The position numbers were made by a program, and so were the translations under genes. From positions 1-20,823 of the forward strand of contig UQJE01000041.1 in the NCBI GenBank assembly GCA_900541345.1: DNA of 20,823 bases. The letters are read 5' to 3'. Source of the stretch: an uncultured Blautia sp. (GTDB lineage Bacteria > Bacillota > Clostridia > Lachnospirales > Lachnospiraceae). Below the pieces are notes generated by a model. It was not told the origin of the DNA, searched no databases, and saw only the letters and a program-made list of their open reading frames with translations. This document shows positions 6,582 to 12,974 of this stretch, piece after piece; position 1 is the stretch's first letter; every line of letters starts with the position of its first letter.

Positions 6582-7626
6582 TTTTAATATTATTCGTTTT
6601 CTTGCCGCAGCCCTTGTATTTGCAGGGCATATGGGAATCCTTATGGGAGGCGGCGCCCCTCTTATGGGAAGTTTTTCCCTGCAGGAGATAGGAGTTTCCA
6701 CTCTGTTTATTATAAGCGGTTATCTTATTACAAAGAGCTGGCTTTCTGACCCCCATCCGATTCGTTTTGCAGTACGTCGTTTTTTCAGGCTGTGGCCGCC
6801 TTTTGCCGTACTGATTCTTCTGATGGTGTTTGTAGCAGGACCGCTTCTTTCTGATCTTGGAACAACGGCGTATTTTGAAAGTGACTACACCAGTTATCTT
6901 CGGAATCTGCGATTTTTTACTGCATATTCTTTGCCTGGTGTATTTACAACTCTTCCGGCGGCAAATTCAGTCAATGGTTCTCTTTGGACAATGCCTGTGG
7001 AAGCTTTCCTTTATATTGTGACACCGCTTTTGCTGTCTCTTATTCGTGCAAAATCAGGGAAAAAGGCTTCTTTCCGCGCGATGTCTGTAATCACGGTAAT
7101 TGTTGTGGCGGTGGATTTGTATTTGCGCGCATTTTGTGCAGGCGTTCAGGTAGTGGTATATGGAACAGACGTAATTGCCGCATACCATTTGATTACCTTT
7201 TATGTTGTGGGAATGCTTTTTACATATGAGGAAACGAGAAAATATCTGAATCTGCAGGCAGGAGCAGTGGGAATGTGCGTGCTTCTTTTTGTACAGTTTT
7301 CCTATGGTCCGCTGCAGTATCTCCTGCTCTACACCATATTGCCGTACTTCCTCTTTTCTCTGGCATTTGTGAAAGAGCCGCGTTTTTATAAGTTTGGAAC
7401 AAAGTTTGACATCACCTATGGTATTTATCTGTATGGATTCTTTTTCCAACAGCTTGTTGTGCAGCTTGTAATAGCCGGAAAAATCCCGCCAAATTATACA
7501 GCGGCGTTTCTTGCCAGTGCAGTTCCGACTTTAGTGGCGGCATTTTTAAGCTATGTGATTGTGGAAAAACCGAGCTTGAAGCTGAGCAGCTGGCTGCTTA
7601 AAAAGATGCGAAGACAGAGTGCATAA
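6568..7626 (+). CDS. Acyltransferase family 3 membrane protein (second of a pair)
   Basis: ATG at 6568, behind AAGGAG at 6551-6556 and overlapping the end of the previous gene. The 352-residue protein has the classic start NNFNIIRFLAAALVFAGH (R10, H21), FIISGYLITKSW and VRRFFRLWPPF (R70, R71, R74, P77), as in bacterial O-acetyltransferases of the OafA/WecH class. About ten membrane segments follow, and the C terminus ends with a short cytoplasmic Lys/Arg tail. It is more similar to sugar O-acetyltransferases than its neighbour, so the two are probably distinct enzymes rather than a duplication. Acting as a multi-pass membrane enzyme, it would transfer an acyl group from a cytoplasmic donor to a glycan. 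The specific sugar cannot be read from the sequence. Confidence 0.88.
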   Translation: MKKNNFNIIRFLAAALVFAGHMGILMGGGAPLMGSFSLQEIGVSTLFIISGYLITKSWLSDPHPIRFAVRRFFRLWPPFAVLILLMVFVAGPLLSDLGTTAYFESDYTSYLRNLRFFTAYSLPGVFTTLPAANSVNGSLWTMPVEAFLYIVTPLLLSLIRAKSGKKASFRAMSVITVIVVAVDLYLRAFCAGVQVVVYGTDVIAAYHLITFYVVGMLFTYEETRKYLNLQAGAVGMCVLLFVQFSYGPLQYLLLYTILPYFLFSLAFVKEPRFYKFGTKFDITYGIYLYGFFFQQLVVQLVIAGKIPPNYTAAFLASAVPTLVAAFLSYVIVEKPSLKLSSWLLKKMRRQSA

Positions 7627-7694
7627 TATTCTTATGCTGTGATGATAGCGTTATCAAAGAGCATATTCTATGCGGATCTGTGCTGTAAAATAAT

Positions 7695-7726
7695 AAAAGC
7701 TCCCGGAGAAAAAACCGGGGGCTTTT
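7695..7726 (+). terminator. Intrinsic terminator between convergent genes
   Basis: AAAAGCTCCCGG (7695-7706) and CCGGGGGCTTTT (7715-7726) form a 12-bp stem (one T-G pair) around an 8-nt A-rich loop, ending in TTTTGTTG. The symmetrical A and T ends could also serve the minus-strand Rpn gene. Confidence 0.8.
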
Positions 7727-7776
7727 GTTGATGGTGCGCCTTGAAAAGTGAATATGTTATTGCTCGTATGGTAATG

Positions 7777-8703
7777 TTAATTTTTTGCAAGCGCTTCCTG
7801 CTCGATTTCTTTTACTTTTTCAGTGGAAATGCCGACAAGATCTGCAATTTCTTCGTAAGAAAATTTGTTTTTGGAAAGCATATTCCGGACAATTTCCCTG
7901 CGTCCGATTTCTAATCCTTCCCTGCGTCCGGCTTCTTTTCCGATTCTCCGTTGTTTTTCCGTTTCCAGCTCTAAAATCTGCCCACCCATAACATCACCTA
8001 ATCCTTTCTTTACATTTGGTTCATCGCGGAAGATATAATCTGCGATTTTTGTAATGAGTTTCATTAAATCTGTGTACAAATCAGATTTTTGTGTTGCTTC
8101 TTCTAACCGTTTTTGAATGTCCCTGTAGTCGTCAAGAAGAGCTGCCAGTTCTTTTGGATTTTTGTCGAAGTCCTTTTTCTTCTTTTCATAGCGCATGATA
8201 TAGAAGGGAAGAAGCATAAGTAATTTTTTCTCAAAAATATTATCTTTAGTATAAGAGCTCACTTTTACGACAGGAACCTGATAATCGTAAGTTCCTCCAT
8301 CAGCAAAAATGAGTTTTACGTTCAAAATATCCGGAGTATTGCTGTTCTCTCTTAACTGAAGGACAGCAGAGTATGGAAAGCGAAGGATATAATTTCGCCT
8401 GTCTTTTTTCTTGAAATTCAATGCAGTGGAGAAATCATATTCTATCATGCGGATTGCCATTGTAGTATCATCTGTGCTCTGGCATTCTATGTGATAGACC
8501 TTGTTTCCAATGCGCAGGCAGGAATCTGTAATGACGGTTTTGTCTTTTGTTATCTGTTCATTGGACCATTGTGTGATTTCCACATCGTCCGGATAAGAAG
8601 TATGAAAGACTTCATTGATCAGAGGGATTACAAGTTTCGGCATTTTCTGCACGATGGTGCGGAAAACATCATCGAAGATTGTGTTTGTGCCACTGTCGCT
8701 CAT
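7777..8703 (-). CDS. Rpn-family PD-(D/E)XK nuclease, type C
   Basis: The start is the ATG at 8703, behind GGAGG at 8712-8708; an in-frame codon at 8736 lacks a ribosome site. The 308-residue protein has the family core: D60 in ITDSCLRI and E73-x-Q75 in YHIECQSTDD. The rest of the N-terminal part is unlike types A and B here. After ~200 residues comes a charged region, a hinge rich in GRREG units, and a 40-residue helical end (RREIVRNMLSKNKFSYEEIA...) that is nearly the same as that of the type B copy at 11806. An in-frame ATG at 7989 preceded by AGGTG could start a 70-residue C-terminal product, though that ribosome site is weak. An 18-codon leader ORF ends in an ATGA overlap with this start. 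It appears intact; its cellular role is unproven. Confidence 0.85.
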   Translation of the reverse strand: MSDSGTNTIFDDVFRTIVQKMPKLVIPLINEVFHTSYPDDVEITQWSNEQITKDKTVITDSCLRIGNKVYHIECQSTDDTTMAIRMIEYDFSTALNFKKKDRRNYILRFPYSAVLQLRENSNTPDILNVKLIFADGGTYDYQVPVVKVSSYTKDNIFEKKLLMLLPFYIMRYEKKKKDFDKNPKELAALLDDYRDIQKRLEEATQKSDLYTDLMKLITKIADYIFRDEPNVKKGLGDVMGGQILELETEKQRRIGKEAGRREGLEIGRREIVRNMLSKNKFSYEEIADLVGISTEKVKEIEQEALAKN

Positions 8704-8756
8704 AATGCCTCCGTTTCTATGGTTATATTGTACCATTTCTGAAAAAGAATATCCAT
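8700..8756 (-). CDS. Putative 18-residue leader peptide overlapping the type C Rpn start
   Basis: AAGGAGG (8771-8765), 8 nt, then ATG at 8756. The frame encodes MDILFQKWYNITIETEAL and ends with TGA at 8702-8700, which overlaps the nuclease ATG at 8703-8701 as ATGA. The ribosome site is better than that of the nuclease itself. The arrangement suggests translational coupling. A TACAAT promoter-like box lies inside this frame (8732-8727), so an alternative transcript may skip it. No homologue is known to me. Confidence 0.5.
   Translation of the reverse strand: MDILFQKWYNITIETEAL
8727..8735 (-). promoter_or_regulatory. Possible extended -10 element upstream of type C Rpn gene
   Basis: Minus strand TGGTACAAT, a TGn extended -10 with TACAAT at 8732-8727, but only a weak -35 (TGGATA, 17 bp upstream). 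It uses the same TACAAT box as the type B promoters. If used, transcripts would begin inside the leader ORF. Confidence 0.35.
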
Positions 8757-8855
8757 ATAGATTTCCTCCTTTGGTTATGAAATTAATTGAAATAAATGGG
8801 ATTTTTTACTGCGAATGCAGTGAATGAAAGATTTGACATTTTTTGATTAGATGGG

Positions 8856-8880
8856 AGAGGGGGAGTTTTGTACCCCCTCT
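8856..8880. repeat. G/C-rich hairpin downstream of the split type A Rpn gene
   Basis: AGAGGGGG (8856-8863) and CCCCCTCT (8873-8880) form a perfect 8-bp stem with a 9-nt loop directly after the stop of the minus-strand gene. No T run follows on either strand. Confidence 0.5.
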
Positions 8881-8887
8881 TCAAACA

Positions 8888-9121
8888 TTAATTTTGTTTC
8901 TGTAATTCTTCAAGTTTTCTCCTGAGTTCTGCCACTTCTTGTTCGGCTTTTTCCGCTCTCTGCTGTTCTTTTTGAGCTCTCTGGCGTTCTTTTTCGGTTT
9001 CTTTCTCCTGCTCGGCTTTGCCAGCAGCAATTCCAGCCTCCATGCCAGCCTCCATGCCAGCTTCCATGCCTTCCTCCCGGATCATCTGTTCTCTTTCCCA
9101 GACCTTCATATATTTCAGTAC
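8888..9121 (-). pseudogene. C-terminal part of type A Rpn gene, cut off by a MITE insertion
   Basis: Reading minus from the GTAC at 9121, the frame encodes VLKYMKVWEREQMIREEG, three MEAG repeats from 12-bp tandem units (9068-9033), then an Arg/Glu/Gln-rich coiled coil ending in AELRRKLEELQKQN. Joined to the upstream part at the duplicated GTAC, it completes a 296-residue Rpn protein in frame. The frame as it stands runs back into the insertion to a TTG at 9235. An in-frame ATG at 9067 lies 5 nt after GGGAGG (9078-9073) and could start a 59-residue C-terminal product even though the gene is broken. The coiled-coil end differs from the helical module of types B and C. Confidence 0.75.
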
Positions 9122-9276
9122 AACGAATAATAAGTTTCTGCCGTATTCATGGAGGATGATTGTTTCGAGTACGAGGCGGAGGAATGAGGCGTAGCGGTGG
9201 CTACGACGATTGACGACAACGATGTAATCGGGCAATCATGCACGTGAATATGGTAGTTAATTTATATTCGTTGTAC
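9118..9276. mobile_element. 155-bp MITE-like element inserted in type A Rpn gene, flanked by GTAC
   Basis: The ends AGTACAACGAATA (9117-9129) and TATTCGTTGTACT (9265-9277) are perfect 13-bp inverted repeats, and imperfect mirror similarity continues inward for ~45 bp (CGTATTCA...ATGATTG against CATATTCA...ATGATTG). A small hairpin, CGTAGC-GGTG-GCTACG, lies inside. Removing 155 bp so that one GTAC remains restores an uninterrupted Rpn reading frame (…GVLLVLKYMKVW…), which fixes the insertion boundaries. It encodes no transposase, so it must be moved by an enzyme elsewhere. GTAC is palindromic, so the split between target duplication and terminal repeat is ambiguous. Confidence 0.85.
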
Positions 9277-9933
9277 TAAAAGCACCCCCTTGTCTTCTTT
9301 TACTTTTTCTACCATCTTTTGTATTTTCTGCAGTGATGCGTTCACCGCATTTTTCTCTTTTGTATCTTCCATATAATGGAGAAGCTCCTGAAGTTCCTTT
9401 GGAATATTTCCCTTTGTTCCTTTTGTGTAAAGAAATATTGTTCTTGCTCCGTCTTCATAAGGTATAGAAGGGTCTTCCTGGCACATATTGCGTATGGTAT
9501 AAATAAGACGTTTTTTGTCAAATGGATCATATGGAAGAATGATAATAATGTATACATCTTTTAATGTGCCGTAGTCTTCGCCGGAGGCAAGGCTGTGTCC
9601 ATCCACAATCGCCCGGTAAAAACGCGTCCGTTTTGGAAGATTCTGCCGTTTGTTTTTGTCTTTTGCGTTTTCTGCTTCTAAATCGTAGAGGGCTTCCGGT
9701 TCTAACTCGGCGCAGTCTTCTTCCAAATACACATCCAGACGCGTCCCATGATATTCTGTATCATCGCCGTAATACTGCCGTTGTGGAATTACTTTCAGTT
9801 TCCCGAACTTTCTTTGGAAAATTGTCTGGAGCAGTTTCCTGCAAAAAGCCTCGCCGAATTCTTTGTGGGATACAAGCGTTCCAAATAGAAAATCGTCCAG
9901 AAGGTTCAGGTTTTTCAATGTTCTTTTTGCCAT
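9262..9933 (-). pseudogene. N-terminal part of type A Rpn-family nuclease, interrupted by a MITE
   Basis: The start is the ATG at 9933 behind AGAAAGGA; an upstream in-frame ATG at 10032 lacks a ribosome site. The 223 residues contain RLDVYLE (D67) and YDLEAEN (E86, with E88 where Gln is usual), then IIIILPYDPF and TIRNMCQEDPSIPYEDGARTIF-type segments typical of PD-(D/E)XK family transposases. It ends GVLLVQRI, where QRI and the TAA stop come from the inserted MITE. The nuclease domain is nearly complete, so a shortened protein without the coiled-coil tail could still be made. Its first ~430 bp, including upstream DNA, are repeated inverted at 55-484. The intact ancestor would have been 296 residues. 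Confidence 0.8.
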
Positions 9934-10036
9934 CGCATTTTCCTTTCTAACAGCGGAAAGGAAACGCGGGCATCTCAAAGAAACTTCTCTGCCGACGGTT
10001 CTTCTCTCCGCCATATTCAATTGATTATTCATATGG
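9607..10036 (-). repeat. Right arm of the 430-bp inverted repeat (mate at 55-484)
   Basis: The reverse complement of this stretch equals 55-484 apart from about five single-base differences. It carries the upstream region and 5' half of the type A Rpn gene. The two arms are ~9.1 kb apart and face each other. Confidence 0.9.
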
Positions 10037-10221
10037 GGATTTAGAGCCGAACGGCCAAGAATAATTCTCCCAGATATGTAATTTCATTGTAGCAAGGGCA
10101 GTGCATACTGTCAATGGATTTTTGATTATTCATTTCAGATATTTCAGATTTCCAATACAGAGTCTAAAGAACAGCCGACAAGATGAGCATAATATGTCAA
10201 CATTTTGCGCGTTTTTCTTTC

Positions 10222-10249
10222 TTGTTTTTTTCAGGAATTGTGTTAATCT
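10222..10249 (+). promoter_or_regulatory. Possible promoter of the serine hydrolase gene
   Basis: TTGTTT (10222-10227), a 16-bp spacer and TAATCT (10244-10249) preceded by an extended -10 TGT. A T-rich tract overlaps the -35 region. The match is moderate. Confidence 0.4.
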
Positions 10250-10298
10250 GATATTAGGTTCAGCAGTTGGAAAAGAGTGCAGAAAAGGGGTAAACGAT

Positions 10299-11480
10299 AT
10301 GGAGCTGGAAAATATTTTGAAAGAAATCTTAAAGACTTCTGTAGAAAATTCTGAGATTGCGGGAGCAAATTTCCTTGTGATAAAGGATGGAAAAGAGATG
10401 GTGTATGTTCAGGCTGGTATGGCTGACAGAGAGGCAGGAAGAGAAATAAAAAGAGATACGATTTTTCGCCTGTATTCTCAGACGAAACCCGTAACATCTG
10501 TGGCTGCCATGATTTTAATGGAGAGAGGGCTTCTTGATTTTTATGCGCCTGTATCAGAATTTCTCCCTTCCTTTGCGCAGATGTGTGTGGCGAAAACCGG
10601 GGAGAGGATTCCCTGTACAAGACAGATTCTTGTAAATGATCTTTTAAATATGACATCCGGTCTTGTGTATCCAGATGAAGGAACAGAAGCGGGAAGAGCG
10701 GCGGATAAGGTGTTTCAGGAGGCGTGCAGCAGGCTTCACAGTGAAAATCCGATGACAACAAGAGAACTGGCAGACAGGCTTGCTACCCGCCCTCTTGCTT
10801 TTGAACCGGGGAGTTCCTGGGCTTACGGCACTTCCGCTGATATTCTGGGAGCTGTGATAGAAGTTGTTTCCGGGAAAAGGCTGTCGGAATTTATGAGGGA
10901 GGAAATTTTTGAGCCGCTTGGAATGAAGGATACGGCATTCTGGGTTCCAAAGGAGAAACAGAGTCGTTTTGCAAAGGCGTATGAGACGGTGGAAAAAGAA
11001 AATGGCGGGAAAGAGCTGGTTTTATATACGGGTGATAACCTGGCAGTGTGTAACGATATGGCAAATCCTCCGGCTTATGAGGCAGGAGGCGCCGGGCTTG
11101 CGTCTACTCTTGACGATTACAGCAGATTTGCTGGGATGCTGTTAAACGGTGGTTTTCTTAATGGGGTTCAGATTTTGCAGCCGAAAACAGTGGAGTTTTT
11201 CAAGAACGGCGAGCTTCTTCCTGCACAGCAGGATTCTTTCCGGAACTGGGTTGGTCTTGAAGGGTATAGCTATGGCAATCTTATGAGAGTATGTAAAAAT
11301 CCGTCCCAGTCAGGTATGATGACGCGAAAGGGCGAGTATGGATGGGACGGCTGGCTTGGTATGTATTTTGCCAATTTCCCGGAAGAGAAGATGACGATTC
11401 TTATGGGAACACAGAAAAAAGACGGGGGAACCTTTGGGCTTACAAGGAGACTTAGGAATGTAGTGCTGAGCAGGGTGTAG
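10299..11480 (+). CDS. Serine hydrolase of the beta-lactamase / EstB-like family
   Basis: The start is the ATG at 10299, 8 nt after AAGGGG (10285-10290). The open frame extends to 10101, but that part has no ribosome site and reads as non-protein-like sequence. The 393-residue protein has the family's SxxK nucleophile motif (S60-QT-K63 in FRLYSQTKPVTS), NMTSGLVYP, a tyrosine motif WAYGTSADILGAVIE (Y176, in place of the penicillin-binding YxN), GGAGLASTLDDYSRF, and YGWDGWLG near the C terminus instead of the KTG box. This pattern fits cytoplasmic esterase or transesterase members (EstB, LovD) better than resistance beta-lactamases. There is no signal peptide. It stands alone between two decayed Rpn-region genes; its substrate cannot be predicted. 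Confidence 0.85.
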   Translation: MELENILKEILKTSVENSEIAGANFLVIKDGKEMVYVQAGMADREAGREIKRDTIFRLYSQTKPVTSVAAMILMERGLLDFYAPVSEFLPSFAQMCVAKTGERIPCTRQILVNDLLNMTSGLVYPDEGTEAGRAADKVFQEACSRLHSENPMTTRELADRLATRPLAFEPGSSWAYGTSADILGAVIEVVSGKRLSEFMREEIFEPLGMKDTAFWVPKEKQSRFAKAYETVEKENGGKELVLYTGDNLAVCNDMANPPAYEAGGAGLASTLDDYSRFAGMLLNGGFLNGVQILQPKTVEFFKNGELLPAQQDSFRNWVGLEGYSYGNLMRVCKNPSQSGMMTRKGEYGWDGWLGMYFANFPEEKMTILMGTQKKDGGTFGLTRRLRNVVLSRV

Positions 11481-11494
11481 ATGGAGGCGGAAGG

Positions 11495-11760
11495 ATGAAA
11501 AAGCCATTGCCTGTAGGTGTTGATAATTTTGAAATCTTTGCTTTAGGAAGAGGATAAAGAGGCGTATAGAAACATTGTGTCCGGCAGGGCAGGATATGAT
11601 GATGATTTAGGAGCATTAAAGTTTTTAAGCAGGATACTTTATAATTGAGATAAAAGTATCGGATGGTATCGACGACCTGGGACCTGACGCAGAAAGAGCA
11701 GTAAAACAGGTATATGACAGAGAAGATATGGAAGAACTGCGTGGAGAAGGCTACAGAAAG
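11495..11760 (+). pseudogene. Three-piece remnant of a DUF1703-type AAA ATPase / PD-(D/E)XK gene
   Basis: GGAGG (11483-11487) precedes an ATG at 11495 that reads MKKPLPVGVDNFE, the standard start of this family, before stopping at 11557. In another frame, 11547-11645 reads EEDKEAYRNIVSG then LGALKFLSRILYN, as in the segment just before the Walker B motif. Then 11644-11760 reads IEIKVSDGIDDLGPDAERAV and DREDMEELRGEGYRKI, as in the C-terminal nuclease domain. The pieces are in the right order, but hundreds of residues between them are missing and the frame is broken. The full protein in relatives is ~500-580 residues. It is non-functional. The assignment is from memory of the family pattern, not from a search. 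Confidence 0.65.
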
Positions 11761-11769
11761 ATACAGAAG

Positions 11770-11801
11770 AACAGCCGACTGGAGAAATCCGGCCGGCTGT
11801 T
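11770..11801. terminator. Stem-loop between the ATPase remnant and the convergent Rpn gene
   Basis: AACAGCCG (11770-11777) pairs with CGGCTGTT (11794-11801), and CTGG (11779-11782) with CCGG (11789-11792) inside, around GAGAAAT. It lies just past the stop codon of the minus-strand Rpn gene and could end transcription from either side. T runs are weak. Confidence 0.55.
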
Positions 11802-11805
11802 TCGA

Positions 11806-12660
11806 TTAATTCTTTACAAGTGTTTCTCGCTCGATTTCTTTCACTTTTTCTACGGAAATATCAACTAAATCCGCAATCTCTTCGTAAGAGAATTGCTTTT
11901 TGGAAAGCATATTTCGAACGATTTTTCTGCGGCTGTTTTCTACACCTTCTTTGCGTCCTTCTTCTAGGCCTTCCTTACGTCCATCTTCCATGAGCATTTC
12001 GCCAAGTCTGGTCATTCTGATCGCCTCCTTAATTTCCTCCAGCTCTGTGCCGGTTAAAAATTTGTCTGCCAGGGTATAAAGCATGGCAGTTACTTTTCCT
12101 GATGTAGCAGTTTTGCACTGTTTTGCCATCAGAATTCCTTTTTTAATAGTATCTTTTTTACTGAGGCTTCCCGACATAAGCGGTGTTAGGGAAAGTTCCG
12201 CAAAGTCTTCTTCTGTGAAAGGCTGTTTTCTTTCCTGTTTTTCCTGCAGACGTTTAAAAACTTTATCCGCATCTTTATCTGCCAGATAGATTGGAATGAC
12301 CTGATAAATATTTGCTCCGCAGTCCAGCCGGGTTTGAACATTTTTAATACCGCCGGAGTAAATTACATAAGTAATTACGTTTTTGCCTGTATTGTGGGAA
12401 TAAAGCGCCTCGTAAGCCCGGAATCTTCGAAGATCTGCAACGATTTTGTCATCTGTAGTCTGGAACTCAAAATGTACATAAAACCCTTCCGTAGTAAGAA
12501 AGGTAAAATCCATATACAGAGAATAGATTTTTAAATCTACCAGTTCTGTAGGAGAGGATTCCAGAAATTCGTAGTTGATTCCCAGGGTTTTTAAAATAGT
12601 GTCGCGGAAATAATCAAAGCCCATTTTCATAAACGCATCTTCGTGTTTCGTATTTCCCAT
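11806..12660 (-). CDS. Rpn-family PD-(D/E)XK nuclease, type B, second intact copy
   Basis: The 284-residue protein is a close relative of the plus-strand copy at 763 from MGNTKHEDA to the C terminus. It keeps D51 (YMDFTF), E65-x-Q67 (HFEFQT), the LSLTPLMSGSLS-KKDT segment and a shortened GRKEG hinge. The end (RRKIVRNMLSKKQFSYEEIA) is closer to that of the type C gene than to the other type B copy (SKKQ/SKNK against AQKR; EIADLV against EIAKLT). Its promoter, ~155-nt leader, distant Shine-Dalgarno site and intervening hairpin match those of the first copy. An internal ATG at 12015 behind a perfect AAGGAGG would give a 69-residue C-terminal protein. It is divergent from the LytTR response-regulator operon, ~310 bp away. 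The gene appears intact. Confidence 0.88.
   Translation of the reverse strand: MGNTKHEDAFMKMGFDYFRDTILKTLGINYEFLESSPTELVDLKIYSLYMDFTFLTTEGFYVHFEFQTTDDKIVADLRRFRAYEALYSHNTGKNVITYVIYSGGIKNVQTRLDCGANIYQVIPIYLADKDADKVFKRLQEKQERKQPFTEEDFAELSLTPLMSGSLSKKDTIKKGILMAKQCKTATSGKVTAMLYTLADKFLTGTELEEIKEAIRMTRLGEMLMEDGRKEGLEEGRKEGVENSRRKIVRNMLSKKQFSYEEIADLVDISVEKVKEIERETLVKN
12013..12030 (-). promoter_or_regulatory. Internal ribosome binding site and in-frame ATG in second type B Rpn gene
   Basis: Minus strand AAGGAGG (12030-12024), 8 nt, then ATG (12015-12013), codon 216 of the frame, the same codon as in the other copy. It would produce the hinge plus helical module alone (69 residues). Confidence 0.6.
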
Positions 12661-12706
12661 AAGATTTTGTAATTGTCCTGTGGGACAACTACAGGTGCAC
12701 CTCCTT
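12661..12706 (-). promoter_or_regulatory. Shine-Dalgarno site separated from start by a stem-loop, second copy
   Basis: AAGGAGG (12706-12700) lies 39 nt before the ATG at 12660. Between them TGTAGTTGTCC and GGACAATTACA pair (11 bp, one G-U) around a CACA loop. Relative to the first copy the stem has gained one T-A pair, with both sides changed together, while the 2-nt length difference rules out a conserved reading frame there. Confidence 0.7.
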
Positions 12707-12825
12707 ATTGTTCGTTAAGTATGCTTATCTTATGTGCAGTGAAAATGTCGGCTTTTGTATTTGTTCTGCAAAAAGCAGGTTATCTTTTGTAAAAAAGGTA
12801 TTCTAATGAAACCTCCTTATAAGAA

Positions 12826-12853
12826 ATTGTAACAGAGCAGAAAGGGAAAGTAA
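12826..12853 (-). promoter_or_regulatory. Promoter of second type B Rpn gene
   Basis: Minus strand TTACTT (12853-12848), a 16-bp spacer, then extended -10 TGT and TACAAT (12831-12826). It matches the layout upstream of the first copy. Confidence 0.6.
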
Positions 12854-12914
12854 ATTAAGAAAGAATAAATTTTTTATCCCTTAATACACAAATCCCGTCT
12901 TTTATGTATCCTGT

Positions 12915-12950
12915 ATTTACAATTTAAAGTATAATAAGTATATTGTAAAT
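12915..12950 (+). promoter_or_regulatory. -10 box framed by a 9-bp inverted repeat: candidate operator
   Basis: ATTTACAAT (12915-12923) and ATTGTAAAT (12942-12950) are a perfect inverted repeat. TATAAT (12930-12935) sits centrally between the arms. No good -35 box is seen, which fits an activator-dependent promoter. It is the only plausible promoter for the five-gene operon that follows. Binding by the LytTR regulator encoded next door is a guess. Confidence 0.55.
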
Positions 12951-12974
12951 CAGAGAAAGGAAAGGTTTTGAGGG

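Noticed and set aside
8856..8880. Rho-independent terminator at the G/C hairpin
   Set aside because: The stem is good, but no T run follows on either strand. Kept only as a hairpin.
10299..11480. Antibiotic-resistance beta-lactamase
   Set aside because: It lacks a signal peptide, YxN and KTG motifs. The SQTK and YGTS pattern points to an esterase-like serine hydrolase.
55..12660. A single composite inverted duplication (A-B on the left, mirrored on the right)
   Set aside because: A mirrored block would give B then A on the right along the plus strand. The order is A then B, with the serine hydrolase between, so the pairs arose separately.
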